64,000 nucleotides of DNA from positions 12,446,032 through 12,510,031 of the forward strand of contig OY979724.1 in NCBI GenBank assembly GCA_963855995.1, read 5' to 3'. A program made the position numbers and the translations under genes. This document shows positions 25,401 to 35,692 of this stretch, one piece after another (within the stretch, counting starts at the first letter, position 1; every line of letters begins with the position of its first letter). Source of the stretch: Muricea muricata. Lineage: Eukaryota > Cnidaria > Anthozoa > Malacalcyonacea > Plexauridae. The notes beneath the pieces are model-generated. The model had not been told where the DNA came from. It ran no database searches and saw only the letters and a list, made by a program, of their open reading frames with translations.

Positions 25401-27904
25401 CTCTTTCTACCCATCCACCCACCCATCATTCCACACATGTACCTACCTACCTTTCTACCCACCTACCTATCTTCCATTCTCCCCAACCAACTTCCTGCCT
25501 ATACTATACCTATCAATCAATCTACCAATTTATCGTGCACGCTTTTCATTGTAGACTAAAACACTTACACAAAATGGGGACCCCAAAGAAGCTATGAAAA
25601 TTTGTAAAACGTCTTTAAACGTTTTCCCAAGTTCTGTTGTACTATGGCAGCAATATTTTATTTTACAGTTCGCAGGTAAATTACTTGTGCGGTATTTAAG
25701 CATTTTGAGCGAGCGCATAGATTTCCAATCAACGCTATTTCTGAATACTTTTTACTTGAATTACTTAGATCTCAAAGGTCTACCAACAAATTTTCTTGAT
25801 GAATTTTGTCAAGCTGTGAGCCAGCTTAACTCTGATCAGGTATGAAGTATTGGATAGCATTTGTATTTTAGCCATTCGGAAAAAAGAATAAATAAAGTTA
25901 GTTTAGTTCACGTTTCCTCCTGTGGTAACACTGGATCAATTGGAGGTGATCCCTAATGCACATCTAGAGAAATATTCTGAAACTGATAGAGTTTATCCAG
26001 TATAAATAAATTTAGTTTAGTTTAGGTTTCCTCCTGTAGTAACACAGGATCAAAAAGTGATTATCGTTGCTGGACCTCTCGGAAAAACAGTTTAGAGCTG
26101 ATAGAGCTATCCGGTTTAAATAAAGTTAGTTTAATTTAGGTCTCTTATGAAAAAGAGATAAGTCTCACAGAAACTCGAAAGTCACGGAAAACCTTGGGAG
26201 ATGACAAAGATACCTAAGACAAATAATGAAGTTGGTACAAGTAACTATGGAAATTTACCAACATTTCCTATTTTCAATTTTTGTCTAGGATGTTATGATG
26301 CTGTGGAATTATTCGTTGCAAGTTTTGACGACTCACGACTCCTCAGAATCATTACAGCATGTATATAATGTACGATTTTATCCAAAATTAACCCTACTTT
26401 ATGGTTCTACTAAACTTTTCTTCCATGACTTGCTCTTCTCTCGCTCCTTAGCACTGTATCACGGCATGTAAGGACAGTGAAATAATCACAGAAATCAACG
26501 GGTCTTATCTGGAAGTGATTCTCTTAAGAGATGGTATAAAAAGCGCGCGAAAACTATCTAAAAGGTTTGTGCGATTTTGTTAAACCCATATATACAGGCG
26601 TGGAAGTTGTATTTGTAAAAAGCATTTGCTCTTTGGATTGTTTTAGGTTGTGCAAAGAGGGCTCACTCACAGTTTCGTTTTATCAGAAATGTTTAAGCTT
26701 GGAACATTCACAGGTGAGATTTAGAAGATTGGAAGAATATCATTTTGCTGTGATTACTTCATTAGATTGCTTTACATTTTAGGCCGTTCCAAGCCTAAGA
26801 CATCTGCGAAAACTTTATGAAGCAGCGCTGGAAAGATTCGGCTGTGAAATCCCGGGTAAGTTAGCTGGGTTTTGTAGAAGCATGTGCCAGTAATCATTAA
26901 GGTCTGTTTACACCATTTCTAATGCAATAAAATTTACTTATTTACTCTTTTTGGACCAGTGGACTGTATGTGTATGTGTATGTGAAACTTTATTTAAACA
27001 CGCTGGCCTAGACAACTATTTACAGCTGATTTCCACGAGGGGCGTCACACTAATAAAAATATCTAAAGTATTTACAAAATCACAAGAAAAACAATTTACA
27101 ACAAAAATAATTTTCAAGTATATACAAATGCAGATAAAATGGTATATTTAGGTGCAGTGCAGTTTCAAACCGGCAATCGACTTCTTAAACGAGGAAACAG
27201 AGTCTGCTACCTTTAAATCTCGAGGCAGACTATTCCATAGCTTTGCGCCGTTGTACCCTAGAGATCGTTTTAGGTATTCGGTCTTTGGGTTTGGCAGAGT
27301 TAGATCTGTGCAATTGTTGCGCAAATTATATGAAGTTTGAACTTCATTTCTTTTATTAAATAGTTGTTTTAGATTTGGGGCGGAATAGTCATGAAAAATT
27401 TTATATATCAAAACCGCCTTGTTTCGAAGACGCCTTTTATCAAGTGTCTTCCACCCTAAGCTTTCCAAGACTAGTTAGAAATGTTCAGGAGAGAAATCAT
27501 ACTTTATACTTAGAACATTCGCTACGAATCTATTCGTTTACGTCTATAAGAAACAGTCACATTATCACTCCATAAACTCTTTCTGAACATGGGAAAAAGA
27601 GAGATCAGTTAGAGGCCAATCACAACGCGCCCTGTTGACAAGGTTTAAACTGGAGTCGAGACCAGATCAGCTGATAAACTAGAGTACGAAGGTCAGCTCA
27701 CGACGACTTTTGGACAGTCAGTCCGTGAGTAACATTCTGTCTCTATTCAAACTAGATTTTTGGTTGGACTACATCAAATTAGAACTGAATCATGGGGACT
27801 CAGAGACGGTCAGTAAGTTACATTGGCGAGCAATGAAGCGTTTGTCTGGAGACAATGTAGAACAATTCATAACTAAGTATACCTTATTACAGCACTCTTT
27901 ATAG
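19495..27904 (+). CDS. UTP6: UTP6, U3 snoRNP small-subunit processome protein, 23 exons
   Basis: Exons 19495-19586, 19829-19913, 20407-20448, 20531-20602, 20799-20867, 21017-21080, 21589-21649, 21733-21790, 22095-22127, 22253-22300, 22712-22796, 23182-23266, 23715-23818, 23897-23968, 24542-24615, 25054-25131, 25555-25675, 25769-25839, 26289-26369, 26452-26564, 26647-26713, 26783-26855, 27756-27904. Total 598 residues; human UTP6 has 597. It opens MAEYVFQNVEGMLPELEEME, has KRRTAFEYKLQRRI, the HAT-repeat tryptophan blocks (LWLQYIEFCK, LWIMAAKYEFEDR, MWNYYIEACL) and ends LDYIKLELNHGD...HWRAMKRL. HAT repeats scaffold the 90S pre-ribosome, so the role is 18S rRNA processing in the nucleolus. The exon 15 donor (GTCCAG) is weak but is the only one that keeps frame. 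AATAAA is at 27989. Confidence 0.93.
19930..20007 (+). repeat. Short C/A tandem repeat after UTP6 exon 2
   Basis: About four imperfect units of a C-run, an A-run and TGA, 19-22 bases each, beginning 16 bases after the exon 2 donor. Confidence 0.7.
23349..23421 (-). repeat. tRNA-like sequence (SINE head or tRNA pseudogene)
   Basis: On the minus strand, 73 bases carry a perfect A box (TAGCTCAGTTGG) and B box (GGTTCAATTCC), a 7-base anticodon loop with AGG and a paired anticodon stem. The acceptor stem pairs badly (two mismatches, two wobbles) and the T stem has a mismatch, so a working tRNA-Pro is unlikely. The promoter boxes could still recruit RNA polymerase III. It lies in a UTP6 intron. 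Confidence 0.6.
25140..25535 (+). repeat. Degenerate CTAC/CTTT/CCAC tandem repeat
   Basis: About 400 bases of the UTP6 intron after exon 16 are built from CTACCTACC, TTTCTACCC and CACCTACCTA words, an old pyrimidine-rich satellite. Confidence 0.75.
25888..26125 (+). repeat. Two-copy tandem repeat, anthozoan type
   Basis: Two units of about 113 bases each contain AAATTTAGTTTAGTTTAG or AAAGTTAGTTTAGTT, TTTCCTCCTGTAGTAACAC, GGATCAA and CTGATAGAGTTTATCC or CTGATAGAGCTATCC. I recall this motif from many coral sequences, which supports a hexacoral origin. Confidence 0.65.
26965..27480 (-). mobile_element. 5'-truncated LINE, end of the reverse-transcriptase ORF
   Basis: On the minus strand, 27468-27148 encodes 106 residues including ESLGWKTLDKRR, LYNLRNNC-like YNLRNNCTDL and GAKLWNSLPRDLK, the C-terminal tail seen in CR1/L2-like cnidarian retrotransposons. 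A 3' UTR and a (CACATA)n-like microsatellite end at about 26965 follow. No catalytic RT motif remains. It is dead and antisense to UTP6, within its last intron. An exact 5' edge was not found. Confidence 0.7.
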
Positions 27905-28368
27905 TTCAGCTTTGGGATATTTTACCTGAAAAACACTTGTGCAGCATGAAGGGGCGGGAGTTGAACAGCGTTGTTTTGACTACAATCAAATAAATGAAAT
28001 ATTTAGATCAACATTGATATCTGGAAACCTTGCTAAAACCGAATGTCTTGTTTTTGGGGAAAAAGAGTAGATATTTAATGTACAGGTGACGGCAGTTCTA
28101 CGGTTAGCTCCTACATAAAGTGACTGCACGGCAAATTAAAAATAGCCACTGTCACATCATAACTGTGGGTTCAGCAATACTTTCCTTTTTCACTACACAA
28201 AGTAATGTCAACGATAAACAGAATATCCACTGTGCAGGTTTTCTAATACCTGCGGGCTCAGCGATCTTATCACCATGGCAGCGACGCGCATACCGATAGA
28301 CAACAAGAACTTCATCACAATTTTTTTTCCTACTGGTTTTTAACAATGCTTCGGGCCTCTTAACAAGA
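27905..28368 (+). other. UTP6 3' region and upstream region of the next gene
   Basis: AATAAA at 27989-27994 probably ends the UTP6 mRNA. The rest should hold the promoter and 5' UTR of the 28369 gene; no other feature is seen. Confidence 0.4.
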
Positions 28369-29724
28369 ATGAACGGTCAGGGCAAAGAGACTAACACAGT
28401 TTTAACAAACCTTTCAAGTTATATGACTGTTGTGTCTGACAAGCCCTACAGTGAACGAAGAGAACACCGCCTGGGTTTGCCAGCATTGCGGGCAACCCCA
28501 GACACACGGTGTCTGGGTCGCCGTGGTCTTAGACCTTTACATAGGACTACTTTGAATTTGACTGCTGGAAAGGATGGGAGTAACTATTCTAGTACTATGA
28601 AAGATGTAAGTTTTGTTCTAACATGCTATTCTATTTGTGTAATTGTATCAATTTAATGAATACAATGTATATATTAATGGTATTAATTGTTAATTGGAAT
28701 ACCCGCAATAATTTGCAAACACGGCATATGAAAAGTAAATATTTGTATTAATCATTAATTGATATGCAAAAAATATCACAAAAACTGCACGAATTTAATT
28801 CGTTTTGTAGAGTTTTGGTGGCAAACATGAACTGCATCCTGTTAGTCAGTTTAAGAAATGTCCTTCTTTGCACGTGTCACACTTTGATGTTGGCTTAAGC
28901 TCTGAATGTCATACAAACACAACCAGTAGTGACTCGTTTAAAAGTTATCCTGAGCAGGCAGTGACAGCTCATGTTGATCGAGCCAGATGGATGAAACAAA
29001 TGGCTGGCAACGATATGGTTGGATGTACACAATACAATAGTAAAGTAGGTTTAGGTTCTTTTTTCAATATACCTTGTATCTTGCCGTGCATTACTAAAGA
29101 GAGGGAACCAGCTTGATCTAGGCATTGTGGGATACTTGGTGAAGGAGTAGGGTGGGAGCATTACAGGGTGAATGACTGATAAAGTGAAGGTGTAAGAAGA
29201 AAGTTGGGGCAGGGCCTCTATATGTTATTGGGGTTGCAGAATAGCATTGTGAAAATCCAGAGACTTCACTGTGGTGTCATTTCAAGTTTCCTACCCCCCC
29301 CCCCCCACACACACACACACATTTGGTGAGGTGAGGTGGAGGTCAGACCATTTAGTGCCCCCCTCTAAATGAACTGCTTCTGTAAGGTGTCTCTGAATCT
29401 TGTTTGACTATTTTTAGATTGACTTTATAACTACATATTCTAAAAATCATCACATGTTGGAACAAGGTCCTTGGCAACCTGAGAAATTTAATGGAGGATG
29501 GAAGACAAGTGTCTATAACATTTGTAATGGTGTGTATGGTGAACAGTGGTTGTGAGCAACTAAATGTCAGATTACTATGTTTGATGTAAACATTAACACT
29601 ATTCTCCTCAATTGCAGGACATCTCCAAGTCAAGAATAAAACAAGAAATTTTAGTTCAATCTCTGGGAATAAAATTTTGTCTGAGACACGCAAAGAATCT
29701 GCACAGAAGAATATTTTGTGTTAG
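28369..29724 (+). CDS. Unrecognised 229-residue protein, 4 exons
   Basis: Exons 28369-28605, 28811-29044, 29418-29529 and 29618-29724 have clean GT-AG borders and join in frame to 229 residues. It starts MNGQGKETNTVLTNLSSYMT. It has no signal peptide, membrane segment or coiled coil. It is rich in Ser, Thr, His, Lys and Arg, with short aromatic motifs spaced along it: SNYSSTMKDSFGG, SSDSFKSYPEQ, ARWMKQM, DFITTYSKNHH, WQPEKFNGGWKTS. That pattern of short T/S-Y/F and basic motifs is reminiscent of small microtubule-inner proteins of cilia, but I cannot match any named family, and this is only a suggestion. If exon 3 is not spliced at 29529 the protein ends a few residues later at VYGEQWL. Confidence 0.7.
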
Positions 29725-30435
29725 TCATCAAATCACATGACTCGGAAAGCAATTCATAAATCTCATAATTTTTGTAAATATTTTTATAGGATTTAAATTT
29801 TCATGCAAAATAATTTGTAGATTTTTTCAAAGAAGTATGGTTGAATTGTATTTTGTGTGTAATTGTGATTAGGAAAGACATACTAGCAAAAAAAAACAAC
29901 CAAGAATGTAGTGTAACCACATCTTGATCTATGCCCCTTCCTACTGAATGACCCCACCACCCAGTAGAGTTTGCCCCTGTGACCCATTGGTTAGTGACAT
30001 AGTGAGGAATTTCTCTCAAGGGGCTCTAAGAAAACCTGGGGGACCTGCTGATAATTAGATTGATAATTTTCTCATGTGGGGTGGGGTGAGGGGGGTAAAC
30101 TTGTCAGGGGTTGGCCTATGGCTATGCCTCTGCAATTTGTTTGAGAGACATCATTTGTATAAGAAATGTTGTTGGACACCCCCCCCCCCTTTCTAGCTGT
30201 TGCAATTATTTAAACAGGGAGTGGGGTATCTGATAACTCCATTCTGTGTTCTTAAAGTATTGTAGAAAGGTTATTTGATACACAAAACACACTTTTACCG
30301 TATCTTTTTTGGCGCATCGCTTGTGTATTTGACTGGGGGGTTTCTTGGGCAAAAATGCCCCCCCCCGGTCTAGCCGCTGAATGGCGGGAAAATTTAAGTT
30401 TCTTCAAAGCGAACAAGATGGCGGAGTGAACGTAA

Positions 30436-30840
30436 ACATGTGTTGTATTTTGCGGCGCTGTATAAGCCGGAAATATTCGTTCTTTTTATTTCAAACGATT
30501 AAGAAGAAAAAAGTAAGTTTATTTTTGTAAATATGTGTGTTTGTTTGCCTGACATCGTGTTTTTAGCGTTTGTTTTAACAACTTTTAAAACACCTGATTG
30601 TGAAGTTCATTTCGCCGGGAAACAATTTGTCGGCTGTTCTGGTATTGCTGTTCCTTGCTTGTTTATACACAATTTCAGGGTTGTGCGATAAAAAAATATT
30701 TAAGTTAGCGTCGAAGTATATTAAAAATTCTTATAATCTTTTAGGTATCAAAACGTTTGTCTGGAAGTCAAAACATGTTGGACACCTGACCTTTGGTTTC
30801 AAAATGGAAGCAGTCGGTGGTTGATTGATGTCTTGGCCAA
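30436..30840 (+). other. Possible leader exons upstream of Axin
   Basis: A promoter-like stretch with ATGGCGGAGTGA (a 3-codon uORF) is followed by an ATG at 30436 reading MCCILRRCISRKYSFF up to a donor AAAAAA|GTAAGT at about 30513. A second possible exon ends at a donor GTAAGT at 30841. Neither fits a known protein. They could be 5' UTR exons of Axin, whose coding exon has a possible acceptor at 35680. This is tentative. Confidence 0.25.
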
Positions 30841-30891
30841 GTAAGTCGTCTTTAAACTGTTTGTTGATGGGAAAACATCAAAATTTCTATG

Positions 30892-30935
30892 ATCAAAGAT
30901 TAAAATGTGTGATCAATCAAAGTGTTTGATCAAAG
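30892..30935 (-). promoter_or_regulatory. Three TCF/LEF sites
   Basis: ATCAAAG occurs at 30892, 30916 and 30929 (CTTTGAT on the minus strand), all within 44 bases. The third reads GATCAAAGC, a perfect match to the TCF/LEF consensus SCTTTGWWS in reverse. It lies about 4.8 kb upstream of the Axin ATG and 50 bases after a candidate leader-exon donor. Confidence 0.5.
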
Positions 30936-31401
30936 CTAATATGCTCTTTTTGAAAGCTGTTGATAAATTTAATAAGAAATCTTTAAGCAAACTGACTAAT
31001 TAATCACTTTCCTCAAAGATTTCTTAATTACAGCCAGTTTATCAAGAGTTAAAGTAAAAAAATGTCGGAAAAAAAATTTTCAGCCCTTTGAGTTTGAAGC
31101 AAATGGCACAGAGTAGAAAATAAACAGACTCAAGTGGGAACCTGTGAAATTCCTGTTTCCATGCATGTCGCATTATGCAACTTTAGCATTATGTAGGTTC
31201 TGGCCAGTCAATTGCATTTTTTGGCCAATAGAAACGTTGCAATAGAAACGTTCCGCCATTACTCTGGCCAGTCAATTGCATAAAATAGGGGGACATGTGG
31301 GTGAGTGGCCTATGTTTGTTCGCATTACTTCATGTACGTTTGTGTTTATGTCTTGAGGTGTCCAGTCTGGTTGCATTTACATGAAGTATGTGAAACAATG
31401 A

Positions 31402-31497
31402 CCATTTCCTCAATCTGTTCAATGCGAAAAGTTCCATTTCCTCAATCTGTGCAATGCGAAAAGTTCCATTTCCTCAATCTGCTCAATGCGGAAAGTT
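31402..31497 (+). repeat. Three tandem copies of a 32-base unit
   Basis: Units begin at 31402, 31434 and 31466 with CCATTTCCTCAATCTG and end AATGCGAAAAGTT (third: GCGGAAAGTT). They are almost identical. Confidence 0.9.
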
Positions 31498-33720
31498 TCG
31501 AAAATATTACTTTTCGGCTTGTCAATTCCCACGTGCGCTTTTTTGGCAAAATATTTTTCAGGCGGGAAAAGCATGCACACCAATAATCTCGGATAAAGGA
31601 ATGGCGCTTTTTTTTTAGACTGAACACCAACGTTCCCATGACGTGTCCACTCAAAACGGTCCAAGCAAAAGCGCAAGGAAACCCATATACCTCTCAGGAT
31701 ATAGGATAGAAACTGAAAACTGTCATTTTTTTTATGAAAGGTGCTTTTAATATCCACCCGTTGGTTCGAGGGCGCAAATTAATGTAGAAAAGGTGCGATT
31801 TTGGACACCAGAGAGTTCCGAGTGCGGCAAAACGAATTTCTTGTTATCCTCTCAAAAATGATGGGTTGTCGTTTTTAAAAACGCATCAAGCTCGGCATAA
31901 TTGAAAAACGTTCTGCCTAATGCATGTTTCTTAATCACGCGCGCGTAATGCGTTTCTATTAGGCCCTCCAAGTGGCACACACGCTCTATTAATTTCCCAT
32001 CACTGTGCAGTTGTGAAATCACTTATACACGGCACGGCCTCTTAATTCTTTGCCGAAATCGTCGACCATTGTTGTCTGCGATGCCATAATCACTGCTCTT
32101 ATACCCGTGCCGATATTAATATTATGTAAAATGTAATGATCATAAATATAATTTGGTTTTCGCTTGCCGAGTTTTTATAATCTCGCCTAATTCGGCTATC
32201 ACCCGAAGCCGCTTTTGCCCCTTTGCTTCGAGACCGCTTCTCTTTGAGTCGGCTCCGAGCGTGATAACGATGGCCAGTTTGATATTATAACTTGCGACAT
32301 CGAGGCAACAGCACAAGTGGGCAAGCACTTTCGCGTAATAAAGTCGACATACGTTCAGGTCTGTGGCGAAGCGTTTTATTTGAGTAACTTATATAGCGTT
32401 GTCTTGTTTCGTGAAGCTTTTGAAATGAATGCGGATCATAAAGTGACCACTGATTAGCAAGACAATACCGCCCCCCGTGATAGGACTAATTACCGCGTTG
32501 ATATTAAAGCAAAGTCGGCCCAGCTCTTCCCTGCTTGGCCTTGGAGCACGGCACCTTTGTGGCAATTTAGAAATGTAAGACCCGCGAGTGTCCGCTCCCC
32601 GCGCTCAGACGTGATAATCGCAGGAAACTCGTATCCAAGCTAGAGGAGGCCTTCTTCGCATGTGAACGTGCTGATTATTAAATAAAAAAGCTGAACTATT
32701 TGTTCCTAATGCCTAATAGCAATATCTGTGTAATCATTTTTAGTCAGCTGCCGAACTGATGCCACTTTGAACGAAAAACAACAAACTGCGCTCGGAAATT
32801 GAAGCTGGTCAACAGATGCGCAAAAAAAGAAAAGTTAGTAGTACGCACGGTTGTTCAGTTTATTGAAACATATTTCAGAACGAGAAAGCGTAAGTTTTCC
32901 GCGAAGTCAAGGGCAAGCGCGCCTACACGGGTCTTGGACTACTGAATCTACAGTTACAAAATATGCTTTGATAATCATATAAGTATATTGAATTGAGTTA
33001 CATGGTTTTTCAACGTTATATTCATATTTGACACTGCACTCGAGGCAACGAAAAATTCGAATGAATATAAATCTAGGAATTTCGCCGAGGATGGGTCTGA
33101 AATAAATCTCAGCACTATTTTGTCTGATTTGCTACAAGATTACGAAAACACAAGAAAAATAAAAAGCATTTGTTGTCAGTGCCTCGAGCAGGGACGATTG
33201 CGAAATTGACTTTGTTGTGGCTGACGATACAGCAGTACTCAGCGGTGTTTCGTAATACGTGCTTCTCAGTAATTATGTTTGTACAAGACGAGGAAGCATA
33301 GACACAACTTGCGATCGTCTTCAGTCGTATCTGCGTTCACCTGCCGCTGTCTACCTACGCGATAAACGTGCATGTTCCTGGACCGAAGAATTGGAACTGC
33401 ATTGATATTTCGGTCTGGCTTTGATTTTGACATCGCTTTTCCGCATATGTGCTAAATCAAATAGGAAGTTAAACAGTACTTGTGACTGTTTGTGAACGGT
33501 CAGGTCGATCTGAATACGGCTCTGAGCTGTACAACTCGTGTAAATAATGGGGAATTAATTCCGCCATCAATTAAACAAGACCTGTAGCGATAAATCCAGC
33601 GTGCTTAATATTCAAATAACCTTTACAAATACTAATCCTTGGTGTGTGCTCATGATTCTTGGAACGCAATCCGGAGCTTACAATATTAAAACCTACTTGA
33701 AAGTTTTTTGTCCCAATTGT

Positions 33721-33734
33721 GGCTGACGTCAGCC
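33721..33734. promoter_or_regulatory. CRE-type palindrome GGCTGACGTCAGCC
   Basis: A perfect 14-bp palindrome around TGACGTCA, the CREB/ATF site, 2 kb upstream of the Axin ATG and next to CATATTGG. Function is unproven. Confidence 0.35.
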
Positions 33735-35692
33735 ATATTGGATCGCCTCGTTTCCGTGTGTTGATATTTAGGCGGCATTTCTTTCATCTTCTTTGTCAAT
33801 AGTTCCGAAATTTGTGACCTATTTGACCAAGTACTGTTTGTTTGTCAAGTCTAATATAGTCCGATAAGTCAGGATGTTGAAGCTCAAATGTATAACAAAA
33901 AAATCCCTTGAGTTTTTCCTCAATTTTGAATGACATAGTGGCACACAGACACTTTCACTAGCCAAGGTTGTCCTGATCTAAGTTTTAGCTCATATAATTA
34001 GATCATACTAAACATGAAATCGAGACAAAATTTCTTTTGTTCCTTATTGCAACTTATAGTTAATTCAACACTGTCTTTTCTACTAGTTTAAATGCAAAAT
34101 GAAAATCACAGCAAGCATGAAATCTTGTGATCTTGTGAAATCGAGAAAAATATGTTGTTCTGAGTATTTGATTGCCTCTAACGCGTGCCAGATAGCATCG
34201 GTTTAAGATCAGCTCGACCTTTCGAGGGCCAGACTAGTGACGTATGCTGTATCGATGACTGATCAGCCATAATAAAAAAAAAAACTTTAAACCCAAGGGT
34301 TTAAATTTATGTATTTATATAGATATGCCACACAAGTTAATAATAGTTTCTGAAACGTGGGTGTCCAGTGTAGTTGGTGTTATTTACCAACACAAAATAA
34401 TCGTTTTAATTAAATTTATTATATTATTTATTATTTCAATACAAAGTATTAGTAACAGAATATAAGGGTGATTTAAAGTTGTCGAAAAGTCGATCTTGCC
34501 AAATTTTATTACTTAAAAACACATTGCTTAGTTATCTAAAACTGATTAGGATAAATAATCACTCGATTGTTAGACTTATTATAGTTACATTCAAACATTC
34601 GATAGAGCCAAGTTTAGAGCCAATACGAGTCTGTTCGCAAGAACAAAAATACGTTCGAAGCTTAAATTGGAACTAACCTTCCATTCGAAAGAACGCAAAA
34701 GGTGTAACAAATTGGAACCCGATAGTTCACGGGCGCCATTTTGATTGGTTCTCACTGATTAACAATGTCTACGAAATTAACACATCGTTCGAACAGGTAA
34801 CCTTGCTGGCATAATTTTTGAAATCGCGTTATATTTGCGGCGTAGCTGTTTTAATTTTCTCGGTTTTATTTCACATTAGCTATACCAACAGGCGTTATTG
34901 CATCCCATGGTCGATGATGAGCTCCGAAGATCTTTGAGCAAGCCGCGGCTAGTAGGAGAATAATTAGGAGAAACTGCGTCGACCAATGGAAGGCAAACAG
35001 GCTCGTAGCCGACCGACTATAAGCTTTATCACAGCTGCCGTTAATTATGTAGAATCATCAGCATGTGTGAGGCTTCGAACCACGTGGAACAGATCGAACA
35101 CTGGCAAGCTGGCTTGTGATTGGAGCGGCGTGTAAAAGCCTTTTGACGTCTCATCCAAGTCAATTGATGGAACTAACACCGCCTCTTTACGGTCGGCGTT
35201 CTTTGAACTTCTACCGCCAAAGGCAACTCGCAAAGTTTCAACAATTCTGACCTGACGCCCACCAGTCAGAAAGCTTTTCGGCAAGCTTCGATGTACACAC
35301 TGGCTGCGTCGAGCGGCCTACATTCTGGGCGAGATCGTCTTGTTAAGACAACGCTAATACACCAGAAACTCCTATCGTTATCAACTATAACCTCAACTTC
35401 ATATAATGCTCTCATCTTAACATTTAACGTGAAGCACTACATCTTATGTTTATAAAATATTTGCTTTGAACCGAAGCGGCAAGGCTTTTGATCTGCTGTG
35501 AAAAGAAAGGGCCGAACTCAGTCGAACTCTTTAGTTTATCAACGCGACGCTTGGGAAAGGAGTTGTTTTGAAACGAGAGAGGTAGATAGACCTAGACTCG
35601 TGCTGTAAAGGGACATTTCGGATTATTCAACGTCATTTAAGCTGACCTCGCGTGTACATGTGATTTGTATTGATATTCAGAAACAAGCTAGA

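Larger units (their letters stand above)
29725..35692. other. Gene-poor upstream region of Axin
   Basis: About 6 kb without a recognisable coding gene. It holds a C11 and a C9 run near 30180 and 30360, a possible transcription start with leader exons at 30400-30840, a TCF-site cluster at 30892, a 32-base tandem repeat at 31402 and a CRE-like palindrome at 33721. From about 31.8 to 35.6 kb I see only short chance frames. Confidence 0.5.

Noticed and set aside
35045-35284. 79-codon minus-strand frame upstream of Axin that looks protein-like
   Set aside because: It begins with a non-ATG codon, has no flanking splice logic or family similarity, and lies in a probable promoter region.
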